DNA of 64,000 bases from Arsenophonus endosymbiont of Aleurodicus floccissimus (GCF_900343025.1 NZ_OUND01000001.1:310001-374000); one strand, 5' to 3'. Counted from the stretch's first letter, positions 50,928-61,304 are shown. Made by a program: numbers and translations. Notes: generated by a model not told the origin, from the sequence alone.

Positions 50928-53052
50928 ATGGCGCTATCTAACGCAATTAAAAATCAGATAAGCCTTTGGTATAAGTCGCTATCGACTTATATTGACGGCT
51001 TTATTCCACGTATTGCCCAACGGCAAATGATCTCTGAAGTAGCTAAGACATTATCAGGTGAACAAGGCTGTCATCTGGTTATTGAAGCACCAACCGGAGT
51101 AGGGAAAATCCTATCTTATCTAATTGCGGGTATTGCTATTAGTCGGGCAAATAGCAAGCACTTAGTCATTAGTACGGCCAATATTGCTTTGCAAGATCAA
51201 ATTTTACATAAAGATCTCCCTTTGTTGGCTAAAATTATTCCTGATCTACGATTTATTGCTATTTTTGGCCGCAGGCGTTATTTGTGCCCACACAATTTGA
51301 CTGCTATTTGTGCGGCAGATCAGCCGCAAATTGACTTGATGTTCTTATTGCAGCAGGAGATAGCGGTAACCAGTCAACAAGAGCGCACTGTTTGTCAGCA
51401 GCTACATGCTGATTTTATCGCCGGTCATTGGGACGGGGTAGAGATCATTATAAAACAGCGTTAGATGATAGTTTATGGCAAAAAATCAGTACCGATAAAG
51501 TCGGATGTTTAGCCAGAAATTGTCAGTTTTATCATTGCTGTCCATTTTTTTTTGGCCAGATGGAAAATTGAGCAAGTTGATGTCATAGTTACTAATCATG
51601 CGTTAGTGATGGCAGCAATGGAAAGTGGCTCAGTTTTACCTGACTAAAAAGATGTTATTAGTCCTTGATGAAGCGCATCATATCGCAGATGTGGCCCGAG
51701 ATAGCTTAGAAGTTGAAGCGAATATTACTTTACCTCATCTAACCGCGCAGTTAGATAATTTTGTCCGTCATATAGGGCACTATTTGAGCCAATACTGCCC
51801 AGTTAAACCACCAAAACTCGCCAAAGCTAATCATTTAATCCGGCATAGATAAAAATTAATTGATTGCTTTAGTCAGGTTATCGCTATTACTCAGTATTTA
51901 TTACCTGACAATAGTCAGGATCCGATTTATCTGTTTAAATTAGGTCAATTACCAGCGGAATTAGATGTTTGTTGCCAACAACTTTTACATAACTTAGCCA
52001 TGATTTCGTTGTGCTTACTGAAAAAATAGTCGAGCACTTGTCTGAACAAACTGGCAAACATGATGCCGCTACTTTGCATCGTAGCCTTGTTAATCAGGAG
52101 TAAGATGCTCAGTTATTGGCAAAATATGGTTAAACTTTGGCGTTTAGCTGGCTGTGAAACGTTATCAAATACGCCAGTATCTAAATGGTTGAGCCGTCAT
52201 TATGACAAAAATCAGTTACATTACTATTTTCATTGTGCAGGTATACGGGTCAATGAACAATTAAATCAGCTGTTATGGCAAAATATTCCGCACATCATAG
52301 TGACTTCAGCTACCTTACGTTCATTAGATAGTTATGTCCGTTTCACGGAGTTAACCGGGTTAAATGAGCGTGAAGATGATCGCTTTGTTAGTTTAGAAGC
52401 TTATTTTGATCATGTAAAACAGGGGCAATTAGTGATCCCTAAAATGTCAATCGAACCGACTTGGTAAAATGAAATATTACATTTAGCGGAAATGGCTGAT
52501 TATTTTAAACAACAACTCCAGTCTGGAAAACATCGGGGTATCCTATTTTTGTTTAGTAGTCAACGAGCAATGGAAGGTTTTTTGAATCAGGTTAAGGAGT
52601 TACGCGAGTAATTGTTGGTTCAGGGTGATAAACCGCGTTATCGGTTGGTAGAGACTCATTGTCAACGTATTGATCAAGGGCTTATTAGCGTTTTAGTTGG
52701 ATTACAATCCTTTGCTGAAGGTTTGGATCTAAAAGGCGATTATTTGTCGCAGGCACATATTCAAAAAATTTCTTGTCCACCGATCACAAACCCTATTATT
52801 ATTACAGAAAATGAATGGTTAAAAACGTTAAATCTTTATCCATTTGAAGTACAAAGTTTGCCAACTGCTTCGTTCACGTTAATTCAGCAAGTTGGTCGCT
52901 TAATCCGTAGCCATGATTGTTATGGTGAGATTATTATCTATGATAAACGACTAAGAACCAAGCAGTATGGTGCTCGTTTATTAGCTTTATTACCGGTGTT
53001 TCCGATTGTTGAACCGGAAATATCCTCGATATTTCCTAAAAAAACGGAGTAA
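50928..53052 (+). pseudogene. dinG: ATP-dependent DNA helicase DinG, broken
   Basis: DinG is an iron-sulfur helicase of the XPD family that resolves R-loops. The start is at 50928 (MALSNAIKNQISLWYKS). Motif I reads EAPTGVGKILSY, with the Walker A Thr changed to Ile. The Fe-S cysteine region is split by TAG at about 51463 and shifts near 51550. The DEAH-type box LVLDEAHHIADVAR is at 51661. Later parts (IPHIIVTSATLRSLDSYVRF, LVGLQSFAEGLDLKGDYL, LIQQVGRLIRSHDCYGEI) are spread over several frames with stops at about 51850, 52027, 52465 and 52608. No LexA box was seen upstream. Confidence 0.93.
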
Positions 53053-53068
53053 TAAGCCTTTTTATCTG

Positions 53069-53314
53069 CTACTTATTACTCCTTATTGAAATTAGCTGAT
53101 TTTTTTGCAGAAAGCAGGTTTTTAGCACTAAACCTTTAATTCCTTCTGCATTACACTCAATTTCATCTTTATTTTGCGTTAGGTGAATGTTTTTTATTGC
53201 CGTACCTCGTTTTAGGGTTTTTGATGTTTCTTTAACTTTCAGATCTTTTATAACTTGCATACTATCTCCATCGCTTAAGTGTGCGCCATTAGCATCTTTA
53301 ACGACAATATCCAT
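53069..53314 (-). CDS. PhnA/YjdM C-terminal domain protein
   Basis: This 81-residue protein has only the C-terminal SH3-like domain of the PhnA (YjdM) family: VKDANGAHLSDGDSMQVIKD, LKVKETSKTLKRGTAIKNIH, then LVLKTCFLQKN. The zinc-ribbon half is absent, as in the known short family members of about 70 residues. The tail after CFLQKN is a dozen residues longer than the usual ending, possibly from a shifted stop. Function is unknown; the phn name is historical. Its start is 17 bases from a nine-copy nonanucleotide array lying upstream. It appears intact. Confidence 0.7.
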   Translation of the reverse strand: MDIVVKDANGAHLSDGDSMQVIKDLKVKETSKTLKRGTAIKNIHLTQNKDEIECNAEGIKGLVLKTCFLQKNQLISIRSNK

Positions 53315-53331
53315 GAAAATCCTTATTAATT

Positions 53332-53412
53332 GCTAACAATGCTAACAATGCTAACAATGCTAACAATGCTAACAATGCTAACAATGCTAACAATGCTAAC
53401 AATGCTAACAAT
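53332..53412. repeat. Perfect nonanucleotide tandem array upstream of the PhnA-domain gene
   Basis: Nine uninterrupted copies of gctaacaat (81 bases) lie 17 bases from the start codon of the minus-strand PhnA-domain gene, in its leader or promoter. On that strand the unit reads ATTGTTAGC. The gain or loss of copies would change promoter or leader spacing by 9 bases. Confidence 0.97.
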
Positions 53413-53459
53413 TATAGTAAAAAAATGATTGATATTAAGTGGATAAATAAACATAAAAA

Positions 53460-53479
53460 AGCCACACTCCTGTGTGGCT
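53460..53479 (-). terminator. Terminator of dps
   Basis: AGCCACAC and GTGTGGCT form an 8-bp perfect stem with a 4-base loop. On the minus strand it is followed by a T run, placing it about 55 bases after the dps stop. Confidence 0.85.
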
Positions 53480-53532
53480 AAATGACGACATTTTGTTTTT
53501 ATATAGTTATCGAGAGATACAACGGTTATTTT

Positions 53533-53991
53533 TCAATAAGCGCCGGTGAGAATATCTTCTGCATCCACTTCACCAATTTCATCAATTGCTTTACGCACAT
53601 TATTGGCAACCACCGCAGCCCGATCGGCCAAAGCTTTCAAATGATCTTGTACATCGTGAATATTGGTTGGGTATGCTTTTAATGGTGTATGGCCATGAAC
53701 GCTTTCTAGTGTGCCCATAGCTGTACCACCTATTTGTACTACGAGTTCCGCTAATTCATCTTGATGTTCTAAAATAGAGGAATTAAATTCATCTAATAAT
53801 TCATGAACAGCAATGAAGTTTCTACCGCGCAGATTCCAATGTGCTTGTTTTATCATCAATGATAGATTAATAAGTTGTGCAACTAGCGGATTTAAAACAG
53901 AAATAGCGTGTTTTTTAGTACTATCACTAATATCATTACGGGTATAAAGTAAATCAATTTTCGGTACTTTAACTAATTTAGCTGTGCTCAT
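53533..53991 (-). CDS. dps: DNA protection protein Dps, C-terminally short
   Basis: Dps forms a 12-mer ferritin-like cage that binds DNA and oxidises iron with peroxide. The frame gives 152 residues (E. coli 167): [20 protein letters not shown], the ferroxidase residues in [15 protein letters not shown] and [28 protein letters not shown], then ends AEDILTGAY. The family has about 15 more residues after DILT (SRDLDKFLWF...IE). An out-of-frame ALIEK lies right at the end, suggesting a small deletion removed the last helix turn and shifted the stop. The cage may still assemble; the state is uncertain. Confidence 0.92.
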   Translation of the reverse strand: MSTAKLVKVPKIDLLYTRNDISDSTKKHAISVLNPLVAQLINLSLMIKQAHWNLRGRNFIAVHELLDEFNSSILEHQDELAELVVQIGGTAMGTLESVHGHTPLKAYPTNIHDVQDHLKALADRAAVVANNVRKAIDEIGEVDAEDILTGAY

Positions 53992-54180
53992 TATTACGCT
54001 CCCATTATATCAAATAATGTATTAATACTTTATCTAAACAATAACTTATTATTAATCAATAGTCTTATCATTTGATCCTATTAAATTGATAGGTAATATT
54101 GATGTAAGCGTTATTTTATTACTTACAATTATAAATATGGTGATAAAAAATAGGAATGCAAGGGAAATTAGCAACAAGTT

Positions 54181-54211
54181 ACAGTGTGAATTTAGGCTTG
54201 AATTCACACTG
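54181..54211. terminator. Hairpin after rhtA
   Basis: ACAGTGTGAATT and AATTCACACTGT are a perfect 12-bp inverted repeat around an 8-base loop, 29 bases after the rhtA stop. The T tail is weak. It could be a terminator or an RNA-stabilising hairpin. Confidence 0.55.
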
Positions 54212-54239
54212 TTTGAGCATGAAAACGACTTAATTGATT

Positions 54240-55115
54240 TCAACCGTTTCGTTTTTTTTTCATGGTAGACGTTGAACCAATTGATGCGCCAATGATACAA
54301 AATAGCGCGAACCACTGGGTTAATGTTAAGTGTTCATTAAGAAATATCATGCCCATCAAGGCTCCCATTGCTGGTTCCAAACTCATTAAGGTACCAAATG
54401 TTTTTGCCGGCATACGTGTTAGAGCAAACATTTCAAGCGTGTAAGGGAAGGCCGTTGACAAAATACCCACCGCAAGGGCAATTGGTAGAATTGACAGATC
54501 AAATAGGGGTTCAATGCCAACGGTAAGAAGGCCGACCGGGAAAAAAATCAATGTCGAGATAAACGAACCTAAAGCCACTGTTGCTGTACCATAACCCGCC
54601 CCAGCCCGCTGACCAAAGATGATATACGTTCCCCAGCAAATACTGGCAGCTAAAGCATAAGTAATACCAACTGGATCTAAACTATTAATATTGTTTCCAA
54701 AAGGTAGTAGAAAGGCTAATCCAATAATAATCATTAATATCCAAACAAAGTCAATCGCGCGGTCAGATGAGAACATTGCTAAGGCTAAAGGGCCAGTGAA
54801 CTCTAATGCAACAGAGATCCCTAATGGGATTCTTTCTAGCGATAGATAAAACAGCGAATTCATTGAGCCTAAGGAAATACCATAAATAACTAAATGTTTT
54901 AATGAATGGCCGCGTAATTTTTTTCGCCAAGGCTTAAAAATTATAAAAAGAATAATTGTTGCCAAAAATAGTCTTAAAGCTGTTACGCCAAGTGCACCGA
55001 TAGTTGGAAATAGACTTTTTGCTAATGAAGCTCCACTTTGTATTGATATCATTGCGCATAGCAACAACAATACGGGCAACAGCGTTTTACGCTTTTGATT
55101 TAAGACAAATGACAT
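54240..55115 (-). CDS. rhtA: Threonine/homoserine exporter RhtA
   Basis: RhtA is an inner-membrane exporter of threonine and homoserine (EamA/DMT family, ten helices). The frame is complete. I prefer the ATG at 55115 (MSFVLNQKRKTLLPVLL, 291 residues); one at 55133 adds six residues. EamA repeats are visible (SIQSGASLAKSLFPTIGALG, LGISVALEFTGPLALA, ICWGTYIIFGQRAG, FGTLMSLEPAMGALMGMIFL). It ends TMKKKRNG. The order dps-rhtA on one strand is conserved in E. coli. No lesion. Confidence 0.9.
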   Translation of the reverse strand: MSFVLNQKRKTLLPVLLLLCAMISIQSGASLAKSLFPTIGALGVTALRLFLATIILFIIFKPWRKKLRGHSLKHLVIYGISLGSMNSLFYLSLERIPLGISVALEFTGPLALAMFSSDRAIDFVWILMIIIGLAFLLPFGNNINSLDPVGITYALAASICWGTYIIFGQRAGAGYGTATVALGSFISTLIFFPVGLLTVGIEPLFDLSILPIALAVGILSTAFPYTLEMFALTRMPAKTFGTLMSLEPAMGALMGMIFLNEHLTLTQWFALFCIIGASIGSTSTMKKKRNG

Positions 55116-55390
55116 CTGGAGGTAACCCCTCAAAAATAGAGAATAAAATAAATGTTAGGAAACTAAATAATAACTCAGTAACAGCAAGATTTGGTTAATG
55201 ATATTGTGTAATTATTACATAAAAAATAAGTAAACAGATATTCTTTTCAATGCCGATTGTAAATAGGATATTCACTATAATAATTGTTAATTTTAAAAAA
55301 GAAATGACATAAAAAATATTTATGTGTTTGTTAGATTTGATTAATGTCTGCTAGGGCTGACATTAGTAAATTTAAGTTAAGGAGGATAAT

Positions 55391-55982
55391 GTGGATAAGA
55401 TAAATAGTGTAACAGTTTATTGCTGATCTAGTGTAGGAGCCAGTGATATTTATCAACAGCAGGCAATTGCATTGGCATCGGAACTAGTTAACAGAAAAAT
55501 AACGCTGGTTTATGGCGGTGGCAGCGTCGGTATTATGGGTGTTTTAGCTAATTCGGTATTGGAGCAAGGTGGTTGAGTGGTTGGTGTAATGCCTAGTAAT
55601 GCCTAATTTATTAGTTGAACGTGAGATTTCTCATACAGGTTTGAGTGAAATCCATATTATCGATACTATGCATCAAGGTAAGCAAAAAATGATTGATTTG
55701 GCTGATGGATTTATTGCTCTACCAGGGGGATTTGGTACCCTGGAAGAATTTAGTGAAGTTTTTACTTGGGGTCAAATTGGCTTACATACAAAACCATGTG
55801 GGTTATTAAATGTTAATAATTATTGGGCGCCGTTAGTTACTATGATAGAAAAAATGGCTGATGAAAAGTTTTTACAAGAAAAATATCGACGTATGGCGAT
55901 TGTTGAAGATAAGGCGGCCAATTTACTTGATCGTTTTTTACACTATACGGCGCCTTCAGTAAAAACTTATGATGATCTATAG
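55391..55982 (+). pseudogene. LOG-family (TIGR00730) nucleotide hydrolase, broken
   Basis: LOG-family proteins release the base from nucleoside monophosphates (Rossmann fold). A GTG at 55391 after AGGAGGATAAT starts MDKINSVTVYC, then TGA where the family has CGSS. After SDIYQQQAIALASELVNRKI, LVYGGGSVGIMGVLANSVLE precedes another TGA. At 55588-55608 a 10-base unit (TAATGCCTAG) is duplicated and shifts the frame. From 55599 the frame is open (VEREISHTGLSEIHIIDTMH) and contains the signature PGGFGTLEEFSEVFTW. Family members usually have the last motif as PGGxGTxxE, which is intact here. Confidence 0.85.
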
Positions 55983-56085
55983 CTGTGTTGAGTTTCCATC
56001 ACTTGGTTAGCACTAATAAAATAAATAATTAAAAAGTGATATATTGGTTTCACAGCTATAAAAGTTAGCTCTATATGGTGGTTGC

Positions 56086-56833
56086 CTAACAGACTTCACA
56101 ATTAGGATCAGGCATTAAATTAATCGTTCGAAATTCTGTTGACATAGCATCATAAAATAGCACTTTTCCGCTGATAACTTTACCAAAGTTAGTGAATAAT
56201 TTTAGTGTTTCCATCGCTTGCAAGCTACCCATAATACCAACCAGTGGAGACATAACGCCGGTTTCGATACAAGAGAGATTATTTTCACCAAATAAACGAC
56301 TTAAACAGTGATAGCAGGGGGGTATTATCTTGATAAGTTAATACCACCAGTTGTCCTTCCATGCAAATAGCTGCACCTGATACTAATGGGCGTTTTAGCG
56401 TTAAACATAGGCGATTAAGCTGTTCGCGAATAGTCACATTATCGGTACAATCAACGATTACATTTTGTTGTTTAATTAAAGTATTCAGTTCATATTCTGC
56501 CAGTTTTCTATTAACCGTAGAAATTTCTATATGTGGATTAATGTTATGTAATCCGGTTTTGGCCGAGTCAACTTTTGCGTTACCGATAGATTGGTCGTTG
56601 TATAGGATTTGCCGTTGCAAATTTGATAGAGAGACGGTATCAAAATCCAATAGTGTTAGCTGTCCGATGCCAGCAGCGGCTAAACATTGAACGGCGGCAC
56701 AACCTAAACCACCCATTCCGACAATTAATACTTTTGCTGCTTTTAATTTTTCTTGTCCGTCAAAATCGAAGTTTTGTACAATAATTTGGCGATTATAACG
56801 GAGTATCTCTTGGTCAGATAATTCAATAGCCAT
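56086..56833 (-). pseudogene. moeB: Molybdopterin-synthase adenylyltransferase MoeB, one frameshift
   Basis: MoeB is the E1-like enzyme that adenylates MoaD. The frame from 56833 (MAIELSDQEILRYNRQIIVQ) has the ATP-binding GMGGLGCAAVQCL, DFDTVSLSNLQRQIL and DCTDNVTIREQLNR. A single shift near 56310 (after TPL) changes frame. The remainder (LSRLFGENNLSCIETGVMSP, GSLQAMETLKLF, PDPNCEVC) runs to 56086 in the new frame, with one of the zinc-ligand Cys pairs at the end. The upstream pair is degraded at the break. moeA precedes it. Confidence 0.92.
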
Positions 56834-56866
56834 ACTTATTCACTTATTAATAAATGATTAAAATAC

Positions 56867-58078
56867 TCAATAATCAACTAATTCACCTGCGTTAACCGCG
56901 CCACGATTTTGCTCTAAAACGATAAAACAATTACTTTGGTTAAAGGAACTCAAAATGTGTGAACCTTGCTGTGCATGGGGTTACCTCTAACTCGGCTTGA
57001 GAATTTACCCGGGCAACCCCTCGTTGGAACTCAAGGCGTCCTGGTGATGTTTTTATCAGGTTGGTGGTGCGTGCTTTTAAATAGGGTGTACTTTGCCATT
57101 GGCTAAAAGCGGAAAGGTGATTGATAATGGGTTGTACCAGTTGATAAAAGGTGACTATAGCGGATACGGCATTACCCGGTAAACTACAAAACCAGGCAGA
57201 TTCTAGTTTACCAAAGGCAAATGGTTTACCAGGTTTGATTGCTAGGTGCCAAAAATTAATGCTGCCTATTTCATTAAGGATCTGCTTAGTACAATAAGCT
57301 TCCCCCACCGATACACTACCGCTGCTAATAACCAGATCGGCTTGTTGATCTGCTTGTTCAAACGCTTGATAGAGTTTGTCAGGATCATCGGCAATAATTG
57401 CTAAATCAATCACTTGGAAGTTCATTTTTTCTAATATCAAGCGTATTGCCAGCCGATTGGTATCATAGATTTGACCAGCAGCCAGTGGCTGGCCAATAGT
57501 TTGTAGTTCATCACCAGTAGAGAAAATAGCCACTTTCAACTGGCGAAAAACTTCAATCTCACTGACTCCCAATGATGCAATAAGAGATATCTGAGTGGCG
57601 GAAAGTTTGTTGCCTATTGTCAAGACCGTATCACCCTGTCAAATATCTTCGCCGGCAAAACGAATATTACTAGCTGGTTTTATTGGCTGAGTGAAACTAA
57701 TGGTATTATCAACTAATTGGGTGTTTTCTTGCATGATGATCATATCAACACCAGAGGGGATCGGCGCTCCTGTCATAATGCGAATACAAGACTTGACTGG
57801 TAGCGGATCGCGAAAAGGAGAACCAGCTAGCGTTGTACCCGCAACAACCAATGGGGCGACGTCTTGCCAATCATTAAAGCGTATTACATAACCATCCATA
57901 GCTGAATTATCGAATGGAGGGACATTAATTGGCTATATAATTTCTCGGGCGGTAATACGATTAATCGATTCTGTTAGTTGGATAATTTCTTTTTTTTTTG
58001 CAATTGGGGTATTAAGGTAAATATATTATTTAATGCTTCCTGCAGCGATAATAATTCTTTGGTATGATAATGCTCCAT
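56867..58078 (-). pseudogene. moeA: Molybdopterin molybdenumtransferase MoeA, broken
   Basis: MoeA inserts molybdenum into adenylated molybdopterin. The start at 58078 (MEHYHTKELLSLQEALNNI) runs into a frameshift in a long A run (about 57982-57991), then an in-frame stop. Domain blocks follow: SAMDGYVIRFNDWQDVAP, RIMTGAPIPSGVDMIIMQEN, then a TGA at about 57639. The core reads at 57623-56940 (FSTGDELQTIGQPLAAGQIY, ISSGSVSVGEAYCTKQIL, SLPGNAVSAIVTFYQLVQP). The last domain is shifted again ([20 protein letters not shown]). There are at least four lesions. Confidence 0.93.
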
Positions 58079-58243
58079 ATCTGGCTCCAAATAATACTAC
58101 CATTTTGACTGATATTGGCATAATTTTGCCAAATATTTTCAGTGCATTATGATAACAATCTCACTTATTAACAAAGAAGTTATCTACTTTATTGCCTCTT
58201 TATGGATTAATTTAATTTAGTATTCAAGACTGAAAACATAATT

Positions 58244-58447
58244 ATGCAGGTTTACATCGTGCCGGTTTGTACAAATTGTTGCTAGTGCCAGAATAAACAT
58301 TCGTTTTTATTGAGATTAGCATGGGAAAATGCAGCAGATGGCAAAATGGTTTCTGCTCTGTCATACCTGCTACTTAATGGAAAATTAGTGTGGGCGCCCG
58401 CCAATTTTTATCATTATTTATCAAAAAAAGTGATTAGTACATACTAG
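58244..58447 (+). pseudogene. Unrecognised decayed ORF with clustered cysteines
   Basis: I do not recognise this family. Reading through one TAG (58283-58285), 67 codons give VCTNCC-x-CQNKHSFLLRLA, then WENAADGKMVSALSYLLLNG and ANFYHYLSKK. The Cys cluster suggests a former zinc- or iron-sulfur-binding protein. Amino-acid composition is protein-like compared with the surrounding spacer, but no domain can be named. The rest of 58079-58642 shows nothing. Confidence 0.3.
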
Positions 58448-58642
58448 CTTTAGCAATTTAATTGGTTTGAAATTTCGTCCTTTATTATATAAATATATGA
58501 ATTAATTAAATTTTATTTATTATAACAACCTATTTCATCTAGTCAATTATTGCCCAAATAACAGTTGACTAATCGACTGTTATTTGGTTAACGTATTACA
58601 TACGTTAATAGTAATAAATAAAATAAATTGAGGTGTAGCTAG

Positions 58643-59562
58643 ATGAAAATATTAATTATTGGCGGAACTGGTTATATTGACTCAGCTATCGTTGAGAAAT
58701 TGAAAACCCGACCTGTTGAGCTTTATGGGTTAGCGAGATCAACCTCCGCTGCGGAAAAGATAAAAAAATGGCTATAACGCTAGTATGTGGTGATATTTTG
58801 AAGCTTGATAGCTTAAAACCTATGGTGAAAAAAGTTGATGCGGTTATCTATAGCGCGATGCCAGGTGTATTTGGTAATGAAACATCGGTGTTTGAACATG
58901 ATTATTTAGCTGTTGAAACCATTATTGCCCCTATGAGAGGGACAAATAAAACTTTTATTTACTCCAGTGGTGCGATGGTAGTGGCTGATTTACAGACTAT
59001 CGGTGGCGAAGGCACTGCATTGGCCGAAGATTATGTTGCTAAGGTTCCTCCGGCATTTATAGCTAAAAGAGTACAAACTAAGAATTTAGTTTTAAATGAG
59101 GCTAAAAATGGAATAAGAACCATCGTGATTAGGAACCATCATCCATATGGCAAAGGTGGCAACTTTATTTTACCTTTCTTAATTGCTGAGGCATTACAAC
59201 ATAATAAGCTATTTTATATTAATAATGGTGACAATATGCTGTTGTTTGTGCATGTGCAGGATTTAGCGGAACTCTATTGGTTAGCATTAGAAAAATCAGC
59301 GGCTGGCGAATTATATCATCCCTCTAGCTTTGAGATGAAAGTTAAAGATCTTGTTATGATGATTAATAAAAAAATGACAAGAAAGCGAACCGTTGCCAGC
59401 ATAAATTTTGCACAAGCTAAACAGCTATGGGGAGAAATTGTATCGCTCGTCATTGGAGTGAATAGCAATTTAAATAGTGCTAAAGCAAGAGAGTTATTAG
59501 GATGGATACCTAGTCATCATTCAATTGAAAAAGAAATTGTTACGATTATGAGTAGGTCTTAA
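58643..59562 (+). pseudogene. NAD-dependent epimerase/dehydratase (extended SDR), one frameshift
   Basis: This is an extended short-chain dehydrogenase of unknown substrate. It starts at 58643 (MKILIIGGTGYIDSAIVEKL); the dinucleotide motif is GGTGYIDS where GxxGxxG would be expected, so the last Gly is Asp. After an A7 run at about 58764-58770 the frame shifts and continues open from 58768 to 59562 (VCGDILKLDSLKPMVKKVDA, YSSGAMVVADLQ, NHHPYGKGGNF, DLAELYWLALEKSAAGELYH). The gene would otherwise be about 305 residues. A MarR-type regulator lies next to it. Confidence 0.8.
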
Positions 59563-59815
59563 GGAGATAAATCTGTAGCTGTCGCATTAATTAATGCGAC
59601 ATTGAATGGTCAGGTTAGCTTACAATTATAATTTAAGTTAACAAGGATATTGCGTTAAAAATAACAAAATATTAGGTAAAAAATAAAGTCGACTGAAATT
59701 GCACTCTTGATGTTAAAATTTGCCGCTGACTTCTCTTTAAGCCAGGATTTTGTTAAACTGATCATAAAGAAATTTTGCCTTAGTAAATTATTCATATATT
59801 AGGAGTGCATTAAGC

Positions 59816-60233
59816 GAAATTTTTTTATAAATTTATTCATCAAACCGATCTGTTACTGACATGTAAAATAAAAGAGATACTGAATCCGTTTAATTTATCA
59901 CCAGAACAGTTATTGATTATGAAATGTTTATAGGAAGAGGATGGAATAAATCAAACCATTATTTCTGATAAGTTAATTAAAGATAAGACCGGTATTACTC
60001 GTATGCTAATGCACCTGGGTGGGGGGGAAGGTTTTATATAAAAAGTAGTACCTGAAAACAACCGCCAGATTTCTAATGCTTTTTTAACAGAAAAAGGGAA
60101 ACAATTAGAGCAGCAGTTAATAAAAACTTCCCTTTCAATATGTGAAAGGGTTAGCTATGGATTAACTGAAAAAGAAATTAATAATTTGATAGAAATACTG
60201 ACAAAAATACAAAATAATAACGATCTTTTTTAA
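59816..60233 (+). pseudogene. MarR-family regulator, broken
   Basis: This is a winged-helix MarR-type repressor remnant. No start codon remains; the readable part begins at KFFYKFIHQTDLLLTCKIKE. LNPFNLSPEQLLIMKCL is then cut by TAG at about 59932. The DNA-binding helix (QTIISDKLIKDKTGITRML) and wing (PENNRQISNAFLTEKGKQLE) are legible on either side of a damaged stretch with a G7 run and TAA (about 60014-60042). The C-terminal dimerisation helix LTEKEINNLIEILTKIQ is intact. It may have controlled the adjacent epimerase gene. Confidence 0.75.
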
Positions 60234-60630
60234 ATAATTATTCAATTTTGACTATCCTTTGCGTTCTTATTGATTTAGCGCTCTGTCACGCACAATGAAT
60301 AACAATATAAGTATACAAAAACGACAGCCACTATTTATTGTGTTGTGATATTACAGCAATCAATTTTGCTAGCTAACATGCTCATTTTTTTGATAAAATA
60401 TTTAGTCGAAATTCGATTGGTTTAAAATGAGGGTATAGTCAGTAAATTGATTATTTATAGTAATATAAATTGATGTTTTGATATAAATGAACAGAAAAAA
60501 AGAATAAATAATGACTCTGATATGAAAATTAGCGCGATATAAAAAATATTTTGTTATGATAGGCTATTGTAATCGGATAATGGTATCCATTTATTGAATG
60601 TTTAGTTAAATTTTATTGTTGGAGAAATGC
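60234..60630. other. Spacer before folE
   Basis: About 400 AT-rich bases without a supported gene. It should hold the folE promoter; a GGAG ribosome site lies just before the start. No repeat or RNA was recognised. Confidence 0.45.
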
Positions 60631-61290
60631 ATGTCATCGCTCAGTCAAGAAGCGCATCTTGTTCGTAAAGCACTAGAAGTACGGGGTCTTGAAACCCCTC
60701 TTTGCGGTCAATCTCTTTCTTCCTCAAATGAGCGTAAACAACAGATTGAAGGACACATGATTGAAATTATGCGTTTACTTAATCTCGATCTTAAAGATGA
60801 TAGCTTAGCGGAAACACCTAAGCGCGTTGCTAAAATGTATGTTGACGAAATTTTCTCAGGCCTCGATTATAATAATTTCCCTAAAATTACTTTGATCGAA
60901 AATAAAATGGATTTCGACGAAATGGTAACGGTTCGCGATATTACGTTAACTAGTGTCTGTGAGCATCATTTTGTCACTATCGATGGTAAGGCGACTGTGG
61001 CCTATATTCCAAAGGATAAAGTGATTGGTTTATCTAAAATTAATCGTATTGTTCAATTTTTTTCTCAACGGCCACAAGTTCAGGAGCGTTTGACCCAGCA
61101 GATTTTAATTGCGCTACAAATTTTATTAGGTACAAGTAATGTCGCGGTTTCAATTGATGCTGTTCATTATTGTGTGAAAGCCAGAGGCGTTCGTGATGTA
61201 AGCAGTAGTACCATGACAACCTCGCTAGGAGGTTTATTTAAATCTAGTCAAAATACTCGTCAGGAGTTTTTACGCAATATTTCTCGCTGA
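60631..61290 (+). CDS. folE: GTP cyclohydrolase I
   Basis: FolE converts GTP to dihydroneopterin triphosphate, the first step of folate synthesis. I place the start at the ATG at 60631 ([20 protein letters not shown], 219 residues; E. coli 222), preceded by GGAGAAA; an upstream ATG at 60616 is less likely. Zinc ligands are present in TSVCEHHF and [28 protein letters not shown]-like and [12 protein letters not shown] blocks match the family. It is intact, unlike nearly everything around it, and followed 14 bases later by the yeiB relic, as in E. coli. Confidence 0.97.
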   Translation: MSSLSQEAHLVRKALEVRGLETPLCGQSLSSSNERKQQIEGHMIEIMRLLNLDLKDDSLAETPKRVAKMYVDEIFSGLDYNNFPKITLIENKMDFDEMVTVRDITLTSVCEHHFVTIDGKATVAYIPKDKVIGLSKINRIVQFFSQRPQVQERLTQQILIALQILLGTSNVAVSIDAVHYCVKARGVRDVSSSTMTTSLGGLFKSSQNTRQEFLRNISR

Positions 61291-61304
61291 ATTACCGCTA
61301 ATTA

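Noticed and set aside
53332-53412. CRISPR array
   Set aside because: The units are 9 bp, perfectly contiguous and have no unique spacers; no cas gene is nearby. It is a simple tandem repeat.
54052-54315. 87-codon frame overlapping the 3' end of rhtA
   Set aside because: It overlaps a conserved intact gene on the same strand in another frame and also spans the post-rhtA hairpin; no family similarity.
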